Positions 1-5,589 of a DNA stretch of 8,542 nt are shown here, in pieces. Numbering within the stretch: position 1 is the first letter of the stretch; the number at the start of each line of letters is the position of its first letter. Origin of the DNA: Treponema sp. GTDB taxonomy: Bacteria > Spirochaetota > Spirochaetia > Treponematales > Breznakiellaceae. Location of the stretch: assembly GCA_031255815.1 (NCBI GenBank), contig JAIRRU010000061.1, positions 1-8,542 of the forward strand, read 5' to 3'. Under the pieces are notes generated by a model. That model searched no databases. It was given only the letters and a program-made list of their open reading frames with translations, and had not been told where the DNA came from. The position numbers and the translations under genes were made by a program.

Positions 1-2
1 CC

Positions 3-233
3 GCGGGGCTGGCCATAGAAATAGACAAGTCCGCGGTGGATAACAAAACCGCCCTGAACGAAAAAGGCTACTCGTCCCTCTACCTGGAAATGTTCAGCAT
101 AGCCCGGCACTGCGGCTGCCGCTTCTTTTTCGGCAGCGATTCCCACCGCCCCGGCGAAATCGAAGGCTACAGCCGGATGGCCGAATTCGCGGGGCTCTGC
201 GGTATCGAAGAGGATACGCTGCTGGAACTGTAG
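3..233 (+). CDS. PHP-domain phosphoesterase, C-terminal fragment
   Basis: This is the last 76 codons of a gene that begins before the window; the reading frame is open from base 3 to the TAG at 231-233. The segment contains 'GLAIEID' near its start and 'FFFGSDSHRPGEI' about 30 residues before the end. Those match the last strands of PHP-domain proteins (histidinol-phosphatase and related phosphoesterases), where an 'a-x-E-i' strand precedes a metal-binding S-D-x-H motif; here the motif is Ser-Asp-Ser-His. PHP enzymes are cytoplasmic metal-dependent phosphoesterases, but the substrate cannot be told from the tail. A GTG at 36 could be called as a start but would split the domain, so it is not used. 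The next gene starts 50 bp downstream on the same strand, beyond a 10-bp hairpin. The family call is fairly safe; a histidinol-phosphatase role is only one possibility. Confidence 0.75.
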   Translation, partial: AGLAIEIDKSAVDNKTALNEKGYSSLYLEMFSIARHCGCRFFFGSDSHRPGEIEGYSRMAEFAGLCGIEEDTLLEL

Positions 234-234
234 A

Positions 235-275
235 AACCGCGCCCGCGTTCTCCGGGTTTTGAAAAGGGCGCGGTT
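235..275 (+). promoter_or_regulatory. Hairpin between the PHP gene and the pantothenate kinase gene
   Basis: A perfect 10-bp inverted repeat (235-244 AACCGCGCCC, 266-275 GGGCGCGGTT) with a 21-nt loop begins one base after the PHP stop codon and ends 8 nt before the kinase ATG. No T-run follows, so it is not a standard intrinsic terminator. The right arm covers about -9 to -18 of the kinase start, where a Shine-Dalgarno sequence would lie, and no clear one is seen. A translational control hairpin or a weak terminator are both possible. Confidence 0.5.
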
Positions 276-283
276 CTGATACA

Positions 284-1138
284 ATGCATGGCGTGATCAT
301 TGGCATTGATATCGGCAGCAGTACCACCAAAACCGTTTCCGTTGAGGGCGGGAAGCTGGCCCTGAAGATAAAAACCAGGGCGGCGGACGCGGTTACCTCG
401 GCCGCCGGAGCCCTCGGCAAGCTGCTCCTGGAGAACGACATCGGCATGGCCGCTGTTCAGGGAATCGCCATTACCGGAGCCGGGGCTTCCAGGATAAAGA
501 GCGATATCTTCGGTATTCCCACCCGGCGGGTTGACGAGATAAAGGCCATAGGAACCGGCGGGATCTTCCTGGCCGAAACCTACTGCGGCGCGGAGCCCGG
601 AGGGAATCCTCTCATCATCGCCAATGTGGGAACGGGAACGGCGATCATCGAGGCGGGAAAGGACGGAATCGCCCACCTGGGAGGCTCCGGCATGGGGGGC
701 GGCACGATCCAGGGTCTGGCGAAGAAGCTTCTCCCCACTTCCGACTTCAACAGCATACTGGAACTGGCAAAGGAGGGGGATCTCGATCAGGTGGATCTGC
801 TCCTCAAGGATATTACGGAAACGGATATCAGCTTTCTTAACCGGGAAACAACCGCCGCGAATTTCGGTAAAACCCTGGACAGCGCCGGCAGCGCCGACCT
901 GGCCCTGGCGATCCTCAACATGGTCTACCAGGTTATCGGCATGCTTTCCGTGTTTGCCGCCAGGAGTAAAAACCTTGACCGGGTTGTCGTTACCGGGAAC
1001 GGCAGCAACAACCCCATCGGCAAACAGGTGCTGAAAATTATCAGCGGCATGTACGGGATCCGCTTCGAGTATCCTCCGGACGCGGAATACACCACCGCCA
1101 TAGGCGCCGCGTTTTCCTGGGGATCTGCGGGAGTCTAA
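284..1138 (+). CDS. coaW: Type II pantothenate kinase
   Basis: The 284-residue protein is close to the usual length of bacterial type II pantothenate kinases, the eukaryote-like (Fumble/PanK) branch of the ASKHA fold. It would phosphorylate pantothenate with ATP, the first committed step of coenzyme A synthesis, in the cytoplasm. Visible motifs are the N-terminal phosphate loop GIDIGSSTTK (residues 7-16), the likely catalytic Glu85 in 'RRVDEIKAIG', the second phosphate motif NVGTGTAI (114-121), the glycine-rich 'HLGGSGMGGGTIQGL' (131-145), 'VVVTGNGSNNP' (234-244) and the typical end 'YPPDAEYTTAIGAAFSWG'. The ATG at 284 lacks a clear Shine-Dalgarno sequence. A GTG at codon 4 (293) is an alternative start and would begin the protein right at the first strand, as many homologues do. 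It follows the PHP gene by 50 bp and may be co-transcribed with it. The family call is strong; the symbol follows the staphylococcal type II enzyme. Confidence 0.88.
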   Translation: MHGVIIGIDIGSSTTKTVSVEGGKLALKIKTRAADAVTSAAGALGKLLLENDIGMAAVQGIAITGAGASRIKSDIFGIPTRRVDEIKAIGTGGIFLAETYCGAEPGGNPLIIANVGTGTAIIEAGKDGIAHLGGSGMGGGTIQGLAKKLLPTSDFNSILELAKEGDLDQVDLLLKDITETDISFLNRETTAANFGKTLDSAGSADLALAILNMVYQVIGMLSVFAARSKNLDRVVVTGNGSNNPIGKQVLKIISGMYGIRFEYPPDAEYTTAIGAAFSWGSAGV

Positions 1139-1163
1139 CCAGGGGCTTTTCCAAAACCGGCCT

Positions 1164-1198
1164 CGAACCAAAGGTTCGCGCTTGGGAACCGCTCCAAG
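1164..1198 (+). repeat. Two small hairpins ahead of the aldo/keto reductase gene
   Basis: The 109-bp gap between the kinase and reductase genes contains a perfect 6-bp hairpin with a 3-nt loop (1164-1169 CGAACC, 1173-1178 GGTTCG) and then a 5-bp hairpin (1181-1185 CTTGG, 1194-1198 CCAAG). No T-run follows either one and no convincing -35/-10 pair was seen in the gap. They may be leader structure or chance. Confidence 0.3.
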
Positions 1199-1230
1199 AT
1201 CCGCGGGCGTAAAAGCCTTCGGAATACCAC

Positions 1231-1238
1231 AAGGAGAG
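1231..1238 (+). promoter_or_regulatory. Ribosome binding site that fixes the reductase start
   Basis: AAGGAGAG lies 9 nt before the ATG at 1248. This selects that ATG over an upstream in-frame start at 1182, which would add 22 residues unlike the family N-terminus. Confidence 0.85.
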
Positions 1239-1247
1239 AGGTTTATC

Positions 1248-2261
1248 ATGACTACTGTTACATTGGGCAGAACGGGTCTTGAGGTGAACAAAGACGGTTT
1301 TGGCGCGATACCGATCCAGCGGGTGGATCAGGCCGCGGCGGCCCGTATCCTGCGCCGGGCTTTGGACAAGGGGATAAACTACTTTGACACCGCCCGGAGC
1401 TATACGGACAGTGAAGAAAAAATCGGCGCCGCCTTCGCGGGTTCCCGGGACAAATTCATCATTGCCACCAAGACCGGGGCTAAGGACGCGGCCGTTTTTT
1501 GGCAGCACCTGGAGACAAGCCTTAGGAACCTGAAAACCGGCTGCATCGACGTTTACCAGTTCCATAACCCCGATTTTGTGCCCCGTCCGGGGGATCGGTC
1601 GGGGCTCTACGACGCCATGCTTAAGGCAAAGGAACAGGGAAAGATACGCTTTATCGGGTTTACCAACCACCGCCTGCCCATTGCCAGGGAAGCGGTGGAG
1701 AGCGGGCTCTACGATACCCTCCAGTTCCCCTTCTGCTACCTTTCATCGGAGGAAGAGATCGGGCTAACCCGCCTGTGCCTTGAAAAAAATGTCGGCTTTG
1801 TGGCGATGAAAGCCCTGTCCGGGGGGCTCCTTACGGATATCGGCGCCTGCCGGGGCTGGATTTCCCGCTTTCCCAACGTGGTTCCCATCTGGGGCATCCA
1901 GCGGGAAAGCGAGCTGGATGCCCTGTTCGCCGAGATGAACCAGGGGGCGGAGCTCAGCCCGGCGCAGGAACGGCGCATCGAGACCGACCGCAGGGAGCTG
2001 GCGGGCAATTTCTGCCGGGGCTGCGGTTACTGCCTGCCCTGCCCCGCGGGGATCCCCATCAATACCGCCGCCCGGCTTTCGCTGATGGTCCGCCGCACCG
2101 TAAGCGACCGCTTCCGATCGGATGAATGGAAGCGGGAGATGGCTAAAATCAGGGACTGCCGGCACTGCGGCCATTGCAGTTCCCACTGCCCCTACAGCCT
2201 GGACACCCCCGCCCTTCTGGCAAAAAACCTGGAGGAATACGAAAAATTCCTGGCTTCTTAG
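1248..2261 (+). CDS. Aldo/keto reductase with C-terminal 4Fe-4S ferredoxin-like module
   Basis: The 337-residue cytoplasmic oxidoreductase has two parts. Residues 1-240 form an aldo/keto reductase TIM barrel: it opens with 'TLGRTGLEV', and the catalytic tetrad fits Asp47 and Tyr52 ('YFDTARSYTDSE'), Lys75 ('IATKTGA') and His106 ('YQFHNPD'). Residues 250-320 carry two cysteine clusters. C256-x2-C259-x2-C262-x2-C265-P has the 'CGYCLPCPAGIPI' form of Fe-S aldo/keto reductases. C304-x2-C307-x2-C310-x3-C314-P is a standard 4Fe-4S ferredoxin spacing. The architecture matches the 'predicted Fe-S oxidoreductase of the aldo/keto reductase family', common in anaerobes; the physiological substrate is generally unknown. 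The Fe-S module suggests electron transfer to or from a ferredoxin-type carrier as well as nicotinamide cofactor use. The start is set by AAGGAGAG 9 nt upstream. It is convergent with the downstream lipoprotein gene and is followed by a shared hairpin terminator. Confidence 0.9.
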   Translation: MTTVTLGRTGLEVNKDGFGAIPIQRVDQAAAARILRRALDKGINYFDTARSYTDSEEKIGAAFAGSRDKFIIATKTGAKDAAVFWQHLETSLRNLKTGCIDVYQFHNPDFVPRPGDRSGLYDAMLKAKEQGKIRFIGFTNHRLPIAREAVESGLYDTLQFPFCYLSSEEEIGLTRLCLEKNVGFVAMKALSGGLLTDIGACRGWISRFPNVVPIWGIQRESELDALFAEMNQGAELSPAQERRIETDRRELAGNFCRGCGYCLPCPAGIPINTAARLSLMVRRTVSDRFRSDEWKREMAKIRDCRHCGHCSSHCPYSLDTPALLAKNLEEYEKFLAS

Positions 2262-2332
2262 CGCCCTGATTGGGCTAAAGCGCCGGGTAAGAGAGACAAG
2301 GATTTATACACCGCAGCTTTGGATTTGAGAGG

Positions 2333-2376
2333 AAAAAAATAGCGGCTGTTCCAAAACTTCTGCTTTTGGAACAGCC
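2333..2376 (-). terminator. Intrinsic terminator, probably bidirectional, between convergent genes
   Basis: A perfect 13-bp stem (2344-2356 GGCTGTTCCAAAA, 2364-2376 TTTTGGAACAGCC) has a 7-nt loop. Read on the minus strand it is followed after 4 nt by seven U (complement of A at 2333-2339), a good intrinsic terminator for the OmpA-family gene. Read on the + strand it is followed by the weaker TCTTT, so it may also stop the reductase transcript. Confidence 0.85.
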
Positions 2377-2412
2377 TCTTTCCCGTGTATCCTGCCTTTT
2401 AGCCTGATCAAG

Positions 2413-2435
2413 CGCCCGGCGGGCTTCCCGCCCGG
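2413..2435 (-). repeat. GC-rich hairpin just downstream of the OmpA-family gene
   Basis: GGCGGG and CCCGCC flank the 3-nt loop CTT around 2419-2433, and with one bulge the flanking CCGG sequences can pair too. It lies 12 nt past the OmpA-family stop on the minus strand, with no T-run. It probably marks the mRNA 3' region ahead of the true terminator at 2333-2376. Confidence 0.35.
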
Positions 2436-2446
2436 TTTAGCGTCTC

Positions 2447-3472
2447 TCAGGGCGAGTCTGCCGGTTTCTCCAGGATAAATTCCACCCGGCGGTTTCTCCA
2501 CCAGCCCTCGTGATCCGTGTAATCCGCGACGGGGCGATCCCCCCCGATGCCGTAAGCGCTCAGCCGATCGCGGTTTACCCCCAGATCGGACAGGTAGTCC
2601 GCCACCGCCTGGGCGCGTTTTTCACTCAGGGGCAGGAGTTCCCGCTCCTGTTCCTGCCGGCGGTTCTGCGGCTGGTCCAGGGGGGTGGTATAATTAGCGT
2701 GGCCTTCCACCTTCACCTGGTAGCTGCTGAATTTGCCTAAAACCTGGGCTATGCGCCCCAAAATCCAGTTGTTGTTCTCCCGGACTTCTTCATCCAGGCC
2801 CTCAAACCCGGCGGAATTGGGGCCGAACATGATGGAGGGAACCCTTATCCGGAGGATATCCCCCTCCCGGATAACCAGCACGTCCACCGGGATAAGCCCT
2901 TCCCGGACTTTGGTATTGCCCAGGCTGTCGGAAACCGTAAAAGTGTAGCGGTAGTCCGAGGCGGACTCTACCAGCTCGCCGCCGGGGTTCTTGCCGTCCC
3001 AGTCTATCTTTTCCGGCGGCTCCCCTCTGCCGTTCCAGCTTTGGAAGATCCTGTCCGTCTGGGGTTCCCGTATCTCGAAGCGCCAGTCTCCGATGCCGGA
3101 TTCGTCCTGAGCCTTGAGAAATATCGACAGGGCATCGTTTTCCCCGTCATCATCGGGGCTGAAGTAGCGGGCCGAAAGGGTAACGAGAAGATCGGGGCCG
3201 TTTGTATCCGGTTCGGGTATCGGTTCGGGCTCGGGCAGGGGCTCCGGTACTGGTTCCGGTATAGGCTCAGGTTCCGGTACGGGCGGAGGCGCCGCTTCGG
3301 GCACGGGCGCTGCTTCAGGCGCCGCTTCGGGTACGGGCGGCGGCGGCGGGGGCGCCGCGGAGGGAACCGGAGCCCCTATGGACTGGGACTGGGTACTGCA
3401 GGCGGTTAAAAACGAGCCGCCGAGCAAGAGGGCCAAGAGCATAGCAGCCAGGGTAAAAAGATTCTTTTTCAC
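2447..3472 (-). CDS. OmpA-family lipoprotein with proline-rich linker and FlgD/CHU_C-like Ig module
   Basis: The 341-residue lipoprotein begins with a lipoprotein signal peptide: basic start 'MKKN', a hydrophobic run of Leu/Ala, then a lipobox ending at Cys25 ('LTAC'). Residues about 35-89 are a Pro/Glu/Ala linker with repeated PEP-type units that could span part of the periplasm. Residues 95-200 include 'YFSPDDDGENDALSI' and 'WDGKNPGGELV...YRYTFTVSDSLGN', the pattern of FlgD/CHU_C-type Ig-like modules. Residues 210-336 are an OmpA C-terminal domain with 'VEGHAN' (255-260), 'LSEKRAQAVADYLSDLGV' and 'WWRNRRVEFILEK'; this domain normally binds peptidoglycan. Asn260 sits where many OmpA domains have Asp. 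The GTG start at 3472 is chosen because GAGGAGA lies 8 nt upstream and the signal peptide begins there; the longer open frame to 3703 has no such support. The likely role is an envelope anchor between lipid membrane and peptidoglycan. Confidence 0.88.
   Translation of the reverse strand: MKKNLFTLAAMLLALLLGGSFLTACSTQSQSIGAPVPSAAPPPPPPVPEAAPEAAPVPEAAPPPVPEPEPIPEPVPEPLPEPEPIPEPDTNGPDLLVTLSARYFSPDDDGENDALSIFLKAQDESGIGDWRFEIREPQTDRIFQSWNGRGEPPEKIDWDGKNPGGELVESASDYRYTFTVSDSLGNTKVREGLIPVDVLVIREGDILRIRVPSIMFGPNSAGFEGLDEEVRENNNWILGRIAQVLGKFSSYQVKVEGHANYTTPLDQPQNRRQEQERELLPLSEKRAQAVADYLSDLGVNRDRLSAYGIGGDRPVADYTDHEGWWRNRRVEFILEKPADSP
3203..3370 (-). repeat. Degenerate tandem repeat encoding the Pro-Glu-Pro linker
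   Basis: Inside the OmpA-family gene, short units of the type GGTTCGGGTATC / GGCTCGGGC (+ strand) repeat imperfectly and encode runs such as PEPEPIPEPVPEPLP. The codons vary between units, so this is old low-complexity coding sequence, not a recent perfect microsatellite. Linker length may still vary between strains. Confidence 0.7.
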
Positions 3473-3782
3473 TTTGGGCTTCTCCTCAATCCGGGGCCCT
3501 TCCCAAAACCCGGCCGGTTTGGGGAAAGCCTCCCGTTTGTTCTTCACATAAGTATCGCATATTTTTGCCAAAACAAAAATACGAATCGGCAAACCCGCGG
3601 GACAAACGCATAGGATCTTTCCAAGGGCCGTCCTAACCGCGCGAATAACCGGATAACACCTGTTTATCACTTGCGCAGATGCGTTTTTTCCTGTAATTTC
3701 CACAAATCCAGGCTGTTCCGGAACGCTGGTTTTCGGAACGTTTTTTGAGCCTTGGACTTAACCTTATTTTTTTGGAGTTTTT
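3473..3782. other. Divergent intergenic region upstream of the OmpA-family and small DUF2158-like genes
   Basis: This 310-bp stretch has no credible gene. It holds the ribosome binding site of the OmpA-family gene (3481-3487, minus strand GAGGAGA), an 11-bp hairpin with one mismatch in that gene's leader (3500-3510 with 3516-3526) and an 8-bp AT-rich inverted repeat (3560-3567 with 3574-3581, loop CCAAAA). A weak + strand promoter candidate is TTGCGC (3671-3676), 17 bp, TAATTT (3694-3699). A terminator-like hairpin sits at 3715-3746. Promoters for both directions must lie here, but none scores well by eye. Confidence 0.6.
3715..3746 (+). terminator. Terminator-like hairpin in the leader of the small DUF2158-like gene
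   Basis: GTTCCG (3715-3720) pairs with CGGAAC (3734-3739); after one G comes a run of six T (3741-3746). There is no + strand gene between it and the divergent OmpA-family gene, so it would act on a transcript started just upstream and leading into the gene at 3783, i.e. as a leader attenuator. The left arm is also part of the self-complementary GTTCCGGAAC (3715-3724), giving a competing fold. The stem is only 6 bp and the loop 13 nt, so function is uncertain. Confidence 0.45.
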
Positions 3783-4052
3783 ATGAGTGTAAGGGCTACG
3801 GAACGGCTGATTGGGGATGTTGTTATTGCCTCCGGGTTATCTAACAGTCCAAGAATGATTGTAAAATCTGTCGATATTGAAGCGAAACGGGTTACGGCGA
3901 TTTGGTTTAGCGACTGCCACGAGGGCCAGGAGGCTACTTTCCCGGCTACGGCCATCGACCGGGTGGAAGAGCCGGTAAAGGCTTCGCCCGCCCCTAAGGC
4001 GGGCCGCCCCGGCAGGAAACCCGGCAGGCCAAGCGCGGCCGGGAACAAGTAA
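3783..4052 (+). CDS. Small DUF2158/YodC-like protein with basic AT-hook-like tail
   Basis: The 89-residue protein has two visible parts. Residues 8-63, 'LIGDVVIASGLSNSPRMIVKSV...RVTAIWFSDCHEGQEATFPATAIDRVE', follow the pattern of the DUF2158/YodC family: a 'GDVV' start, a 'P-x-M-x-V' strand, a 'V-x-x-x-WF' strand and a late 'FP'. Those are small beta-barrel proteins of unclear function. Residues 64-89 are a low-complexity Pro/Ala/Lys/Arg tail with three Gly-Arg-Pro or Gly-Arg-Lys-Pro units ('GRPGRKPGRP'), resembling AT-hook DNA minor-groove binding motifs. GGAG at 3774-3777, 5 nt before the ATG, supports the start. The gene stands alone, divergent from the OmpA-family gene and convergent with xylA. 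A role in binding nucleic acid is an inference from the tail; the true function is unknown. Confidence 0.7.
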   Translation: MSVRATERLIGDVVIASGLSNSPRMIVKSVDIEAKRVTAIWFSDCHEGQEATFPATAIDRVEEPVKASPAPKAGRPGRKPGRPSAAGNK

Positions 4053-4074
4053 GGCGGGCGCCGCGTTAAAGGCG

Positions 4075-4118
4075 GGCCACACGGACAAAAGCCGGATTCG
4101 CTTAAAGTCCGTGTAGCC
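4075..4118. terminator. Large inverted repeat between the DUF2158-like gene and xylA
   Basis: ACACGGAC (4079-4086) pairs with GTCCGTGT (4107-4114). Three further pairs (4075-4077 with 4116-4118) follow one mismatch, so 11 of 12 positions pair. The 20-nt loop can itself form a 4-bp AAGC/GCTT stem. It sits between the stop codons of convergent genes and so probably acts as a transcript end for both, but neither side has a good T-run. Confidence 0.5.
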
Positions 4119-4134
4119 GCCGGACGGGCCCCTG

Positions 4135-5484
4135 TTAAAGCCCCAAAAGATACTGGTTCAAGATGTTTTCCAGATATTCCTGCCTGCCGCTGCTTATCCC
4201 TGTTCTGCCATAGTTTGCCGATGCGCCGATCCCGGCCAGTTTCTCAAAGGAAAGCCCCCCCTTCTCGAATTTCGCGCCGTCCCCGGTATTGAAGGAGCTG
4301 TAGCGCTTCCTGACAAAGCCGGGTATCTTGCCGTCGGCAATGATCCGGCTGGCGATTTCCAGGCCCACGGCAAAGGCGTCCATGCCGCCGATGTGGGCGA
4401 TGAAAAGATCCGCCGGATCCACCGAATTCCGCCGGATCTTGGCGTCAAAGTTGAGGCCGCCGCTGGTAAAGCCCCCGGCCCTGAGTACCGCGTACATGGC
4501 CATGGCGGTTTCGTAGTAGTTTGAGGGGAACTGATCCGTATCCCAGCCGTTCTGGCTGTCCCCCCGGTTGGCGTCCACGGAGCCGAACAGCCCGGCGGCG
4601 GCGGCGGTTTCCAGTTCGTGGGCAAAATCGTGCCCCGCCAGTTCCGCGTGGTTGGCCTCGATGTTCAGGCGGAAATCCTTGTCCAGGCCGTAGTGCCGCA
4701 GGAAGCCGATAACCGTCTCGGTGTCGTAGTCGTACTGGTGCTTGGTGGGTTCCATGGGCTTGGGTTCAATGTAGAAAACCCCTTTGAAGCCCTGTTTGCG
4801 GGCGTAGTCGCGGGCGGAGGAGAGGAACATTGCCAGATGGTCTTTTTCCCGTTTCAGATCCGTATTGAGAAGGCTCATGTAACCCTCCCGGCCGCCCCAG
4901 AAGGTGTAACCCTGCCCCCCCAGCTCGATGGTGGCGTCAATGGCCGCCTTAACCTGGGCCGCCGCCAGGGCCACCACGCCGAATTCCGGGTTGGTAGCCG
5001 CGCCGTTCATAAAACGGGGATGGGTAAAGAGGTTCGCCGTACCCCAGAGCAGCTTTACCTTGGCCGCCTTCTGCAACTTTTTGGCCCGGGCAACCAGGGT
5101 AAAAAGGTTCTTCTCGCTTTCCGCCGGGCTTTCCCCTTCCGGGGCCATATCCCGGTCATGGAAACAGTACAGTTCTACCCCCAGCTTGGTGAAGAACTCA
5201 AAAGCCGCGTCCATTTTGCGCTCCGCCGCCTCCATGGGGCTCTTCGCCCCGGCAATCCAGGGGTGGATGTGGGTGGCGGCGCCAAAGGGGTCGGTTCCGT
5301 CGGCGCAGAAACTGTGCCAGTAGGCCACGGCGAAGCGCAGATGCTCCTTCATCTTCTTCCTGCCCAGCTTCTTCTCCGGATCGTAGAACTTGAAGGCCAG
5401 GGGGTTGTTGCTTTTCGGCCCCTCAAAGGGGATCTTGCCGATCTTGGGGAAGTACTCTTTGTCTCCCGTGTAATAGTCCGCCAT
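4135..5484 (-). CDS. xylA: Xylose isomerase
   Basis: The 449-residue protein is a full-length class II xylose isomerase, a cytoplasmic TIM-barrel enzyme converting D-xylose to D-xylulose with two divalent metals. The residues expected from the E. coli enzyme are all found at a constant +8 offset: His109 and Asp112 ('YCFHDRD'), Glu240 and Lys242 ('[15 protein letters not shown]'), Glu276 and His279 ('[12 protein letters not shown]'), Asp304, Asp315 and Asp317 ('[19 protein letters not shown]') and Asp347 ('[11 protein letters not shown]'). The enzyme should therefore be active. The ATG at 5484 is preceded 6 nt upstream by AAGGAGGAG (5491-5499), the strongest ribosome binding site in the window. 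The gene follows xylB on the same strand across a 105-bp gap that contains a terminator-like hairpin, so xylA expression probably depends on readthrough from xylB or on a promoter not seen. Downstream is a large inverted repeat at 4075-4118. Confidence 0.98.
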   Translation of the reverse strand: MADYYTGDKEYFPKIGKIPFEGPKSNNPLAFKFYDPEKKLGRKKMKEHLRFAVAYWHSFCADGTDPFGAATHIHPWIAGAKSPMEAAERKMDAAFEFFTKLGVELYCFHDRDMAPEGESPAESEKNLFTLVARAKKLQKAAKVKLLWGTANLFTHPRFMNGAATNPEFGVVALAAAQVKAAIDATIELGGQGYTFWGGREGYMSLLNTDLKREKDHLAMFLSSARDYARKQGFKGVFYIEPKPMEPTKHQYDYDTETVIGFLRHYGLDKDFRLNIEANHAELAGHDFAHELETAAAAGLFGSVDANRGDSQNGWDTDQFPSNYYETAMAMYAVLRAGGFTSGGLNFDAKIRRNSVDPADLFIAHIGGMDAFAVGLEIASRIIADGKIPGFVRKRYSSFNTGDGAKFEKGGLSFEKLAGIGASANYGRTGISSGRQEYLENILNQYLLGL

Positions 5485-5490
5485 AATATT

Positions 5491-5499
5491 CTCCTCCTT
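5491..5499 (-). promoter_or_regulatory. Strong xylA ribosome binding site next to a terminator hairpin
   Basis: On the minus strand AAGGAGGAG lies 6 nt before the xylA ATG. It directly follows the six-U run of the 5500-5541 hairpin, so ribosome loading and hairpin formation or termination are physically close. Confidence 0.85.
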
Positions 5500-5541
5500 A
5501 AAAAATTGCGGCTCCGGAAACCCGGCCGGGGTTTCCGGAGC
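5500..5541 (-). terminator. Terminator/attenuator-like hairpin between xylB and xylA
   Basis: A perfect 13-bp stem (5511-5523 GCTCCGGAAACCC, 5529-5541 GGGTTTCCGGAGC) has a 5-nt loop. On the minus strand it is followed after 5 nt by six U (5505-5500). This has the form of an intrinsic terminator. Only 15 nt separate it from the xylA start, which leaves no room for a promoter after it. Any xylA transcript coming from upstream must pass through it, so partial termination, regulated attenuation or 3'-end protection of processed xylB mRNA are the options. Confidence 0.75.
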
Positions 5542-5589
5542 TTCCCTCTCTATCCAAAAGGCCGCCCGGCCGGCTAAAGGCCCTTGAAT

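Noticed and set aside
167..1291. 374-residue open frame on the minus strand
   Set aside because: It lies antisense to the well-supported pantothenate kinase gene, has no recognisable domain, and is explained by GC-rich codon bias.
3203..3370. Possible CRISPR or satellite array
   Set aside because: The repetition is short, degenerate and in frame with a proline-rich protein linker; there are no spacers.
3473..3703. N-terminal extension of the OmpA-family gene
   Set aside because: The extension would place a signal peptide 77 residues inside the protein; GTG 3472 with GAGGAGA upstream fits the lipoprotein signal better.
4618..5577. 319-residue open frame on the + strand
   Set aside because: It is antisense to xylA, whose active-site residues are all intact on the other strand; no ribosome binding site or domain supports it.
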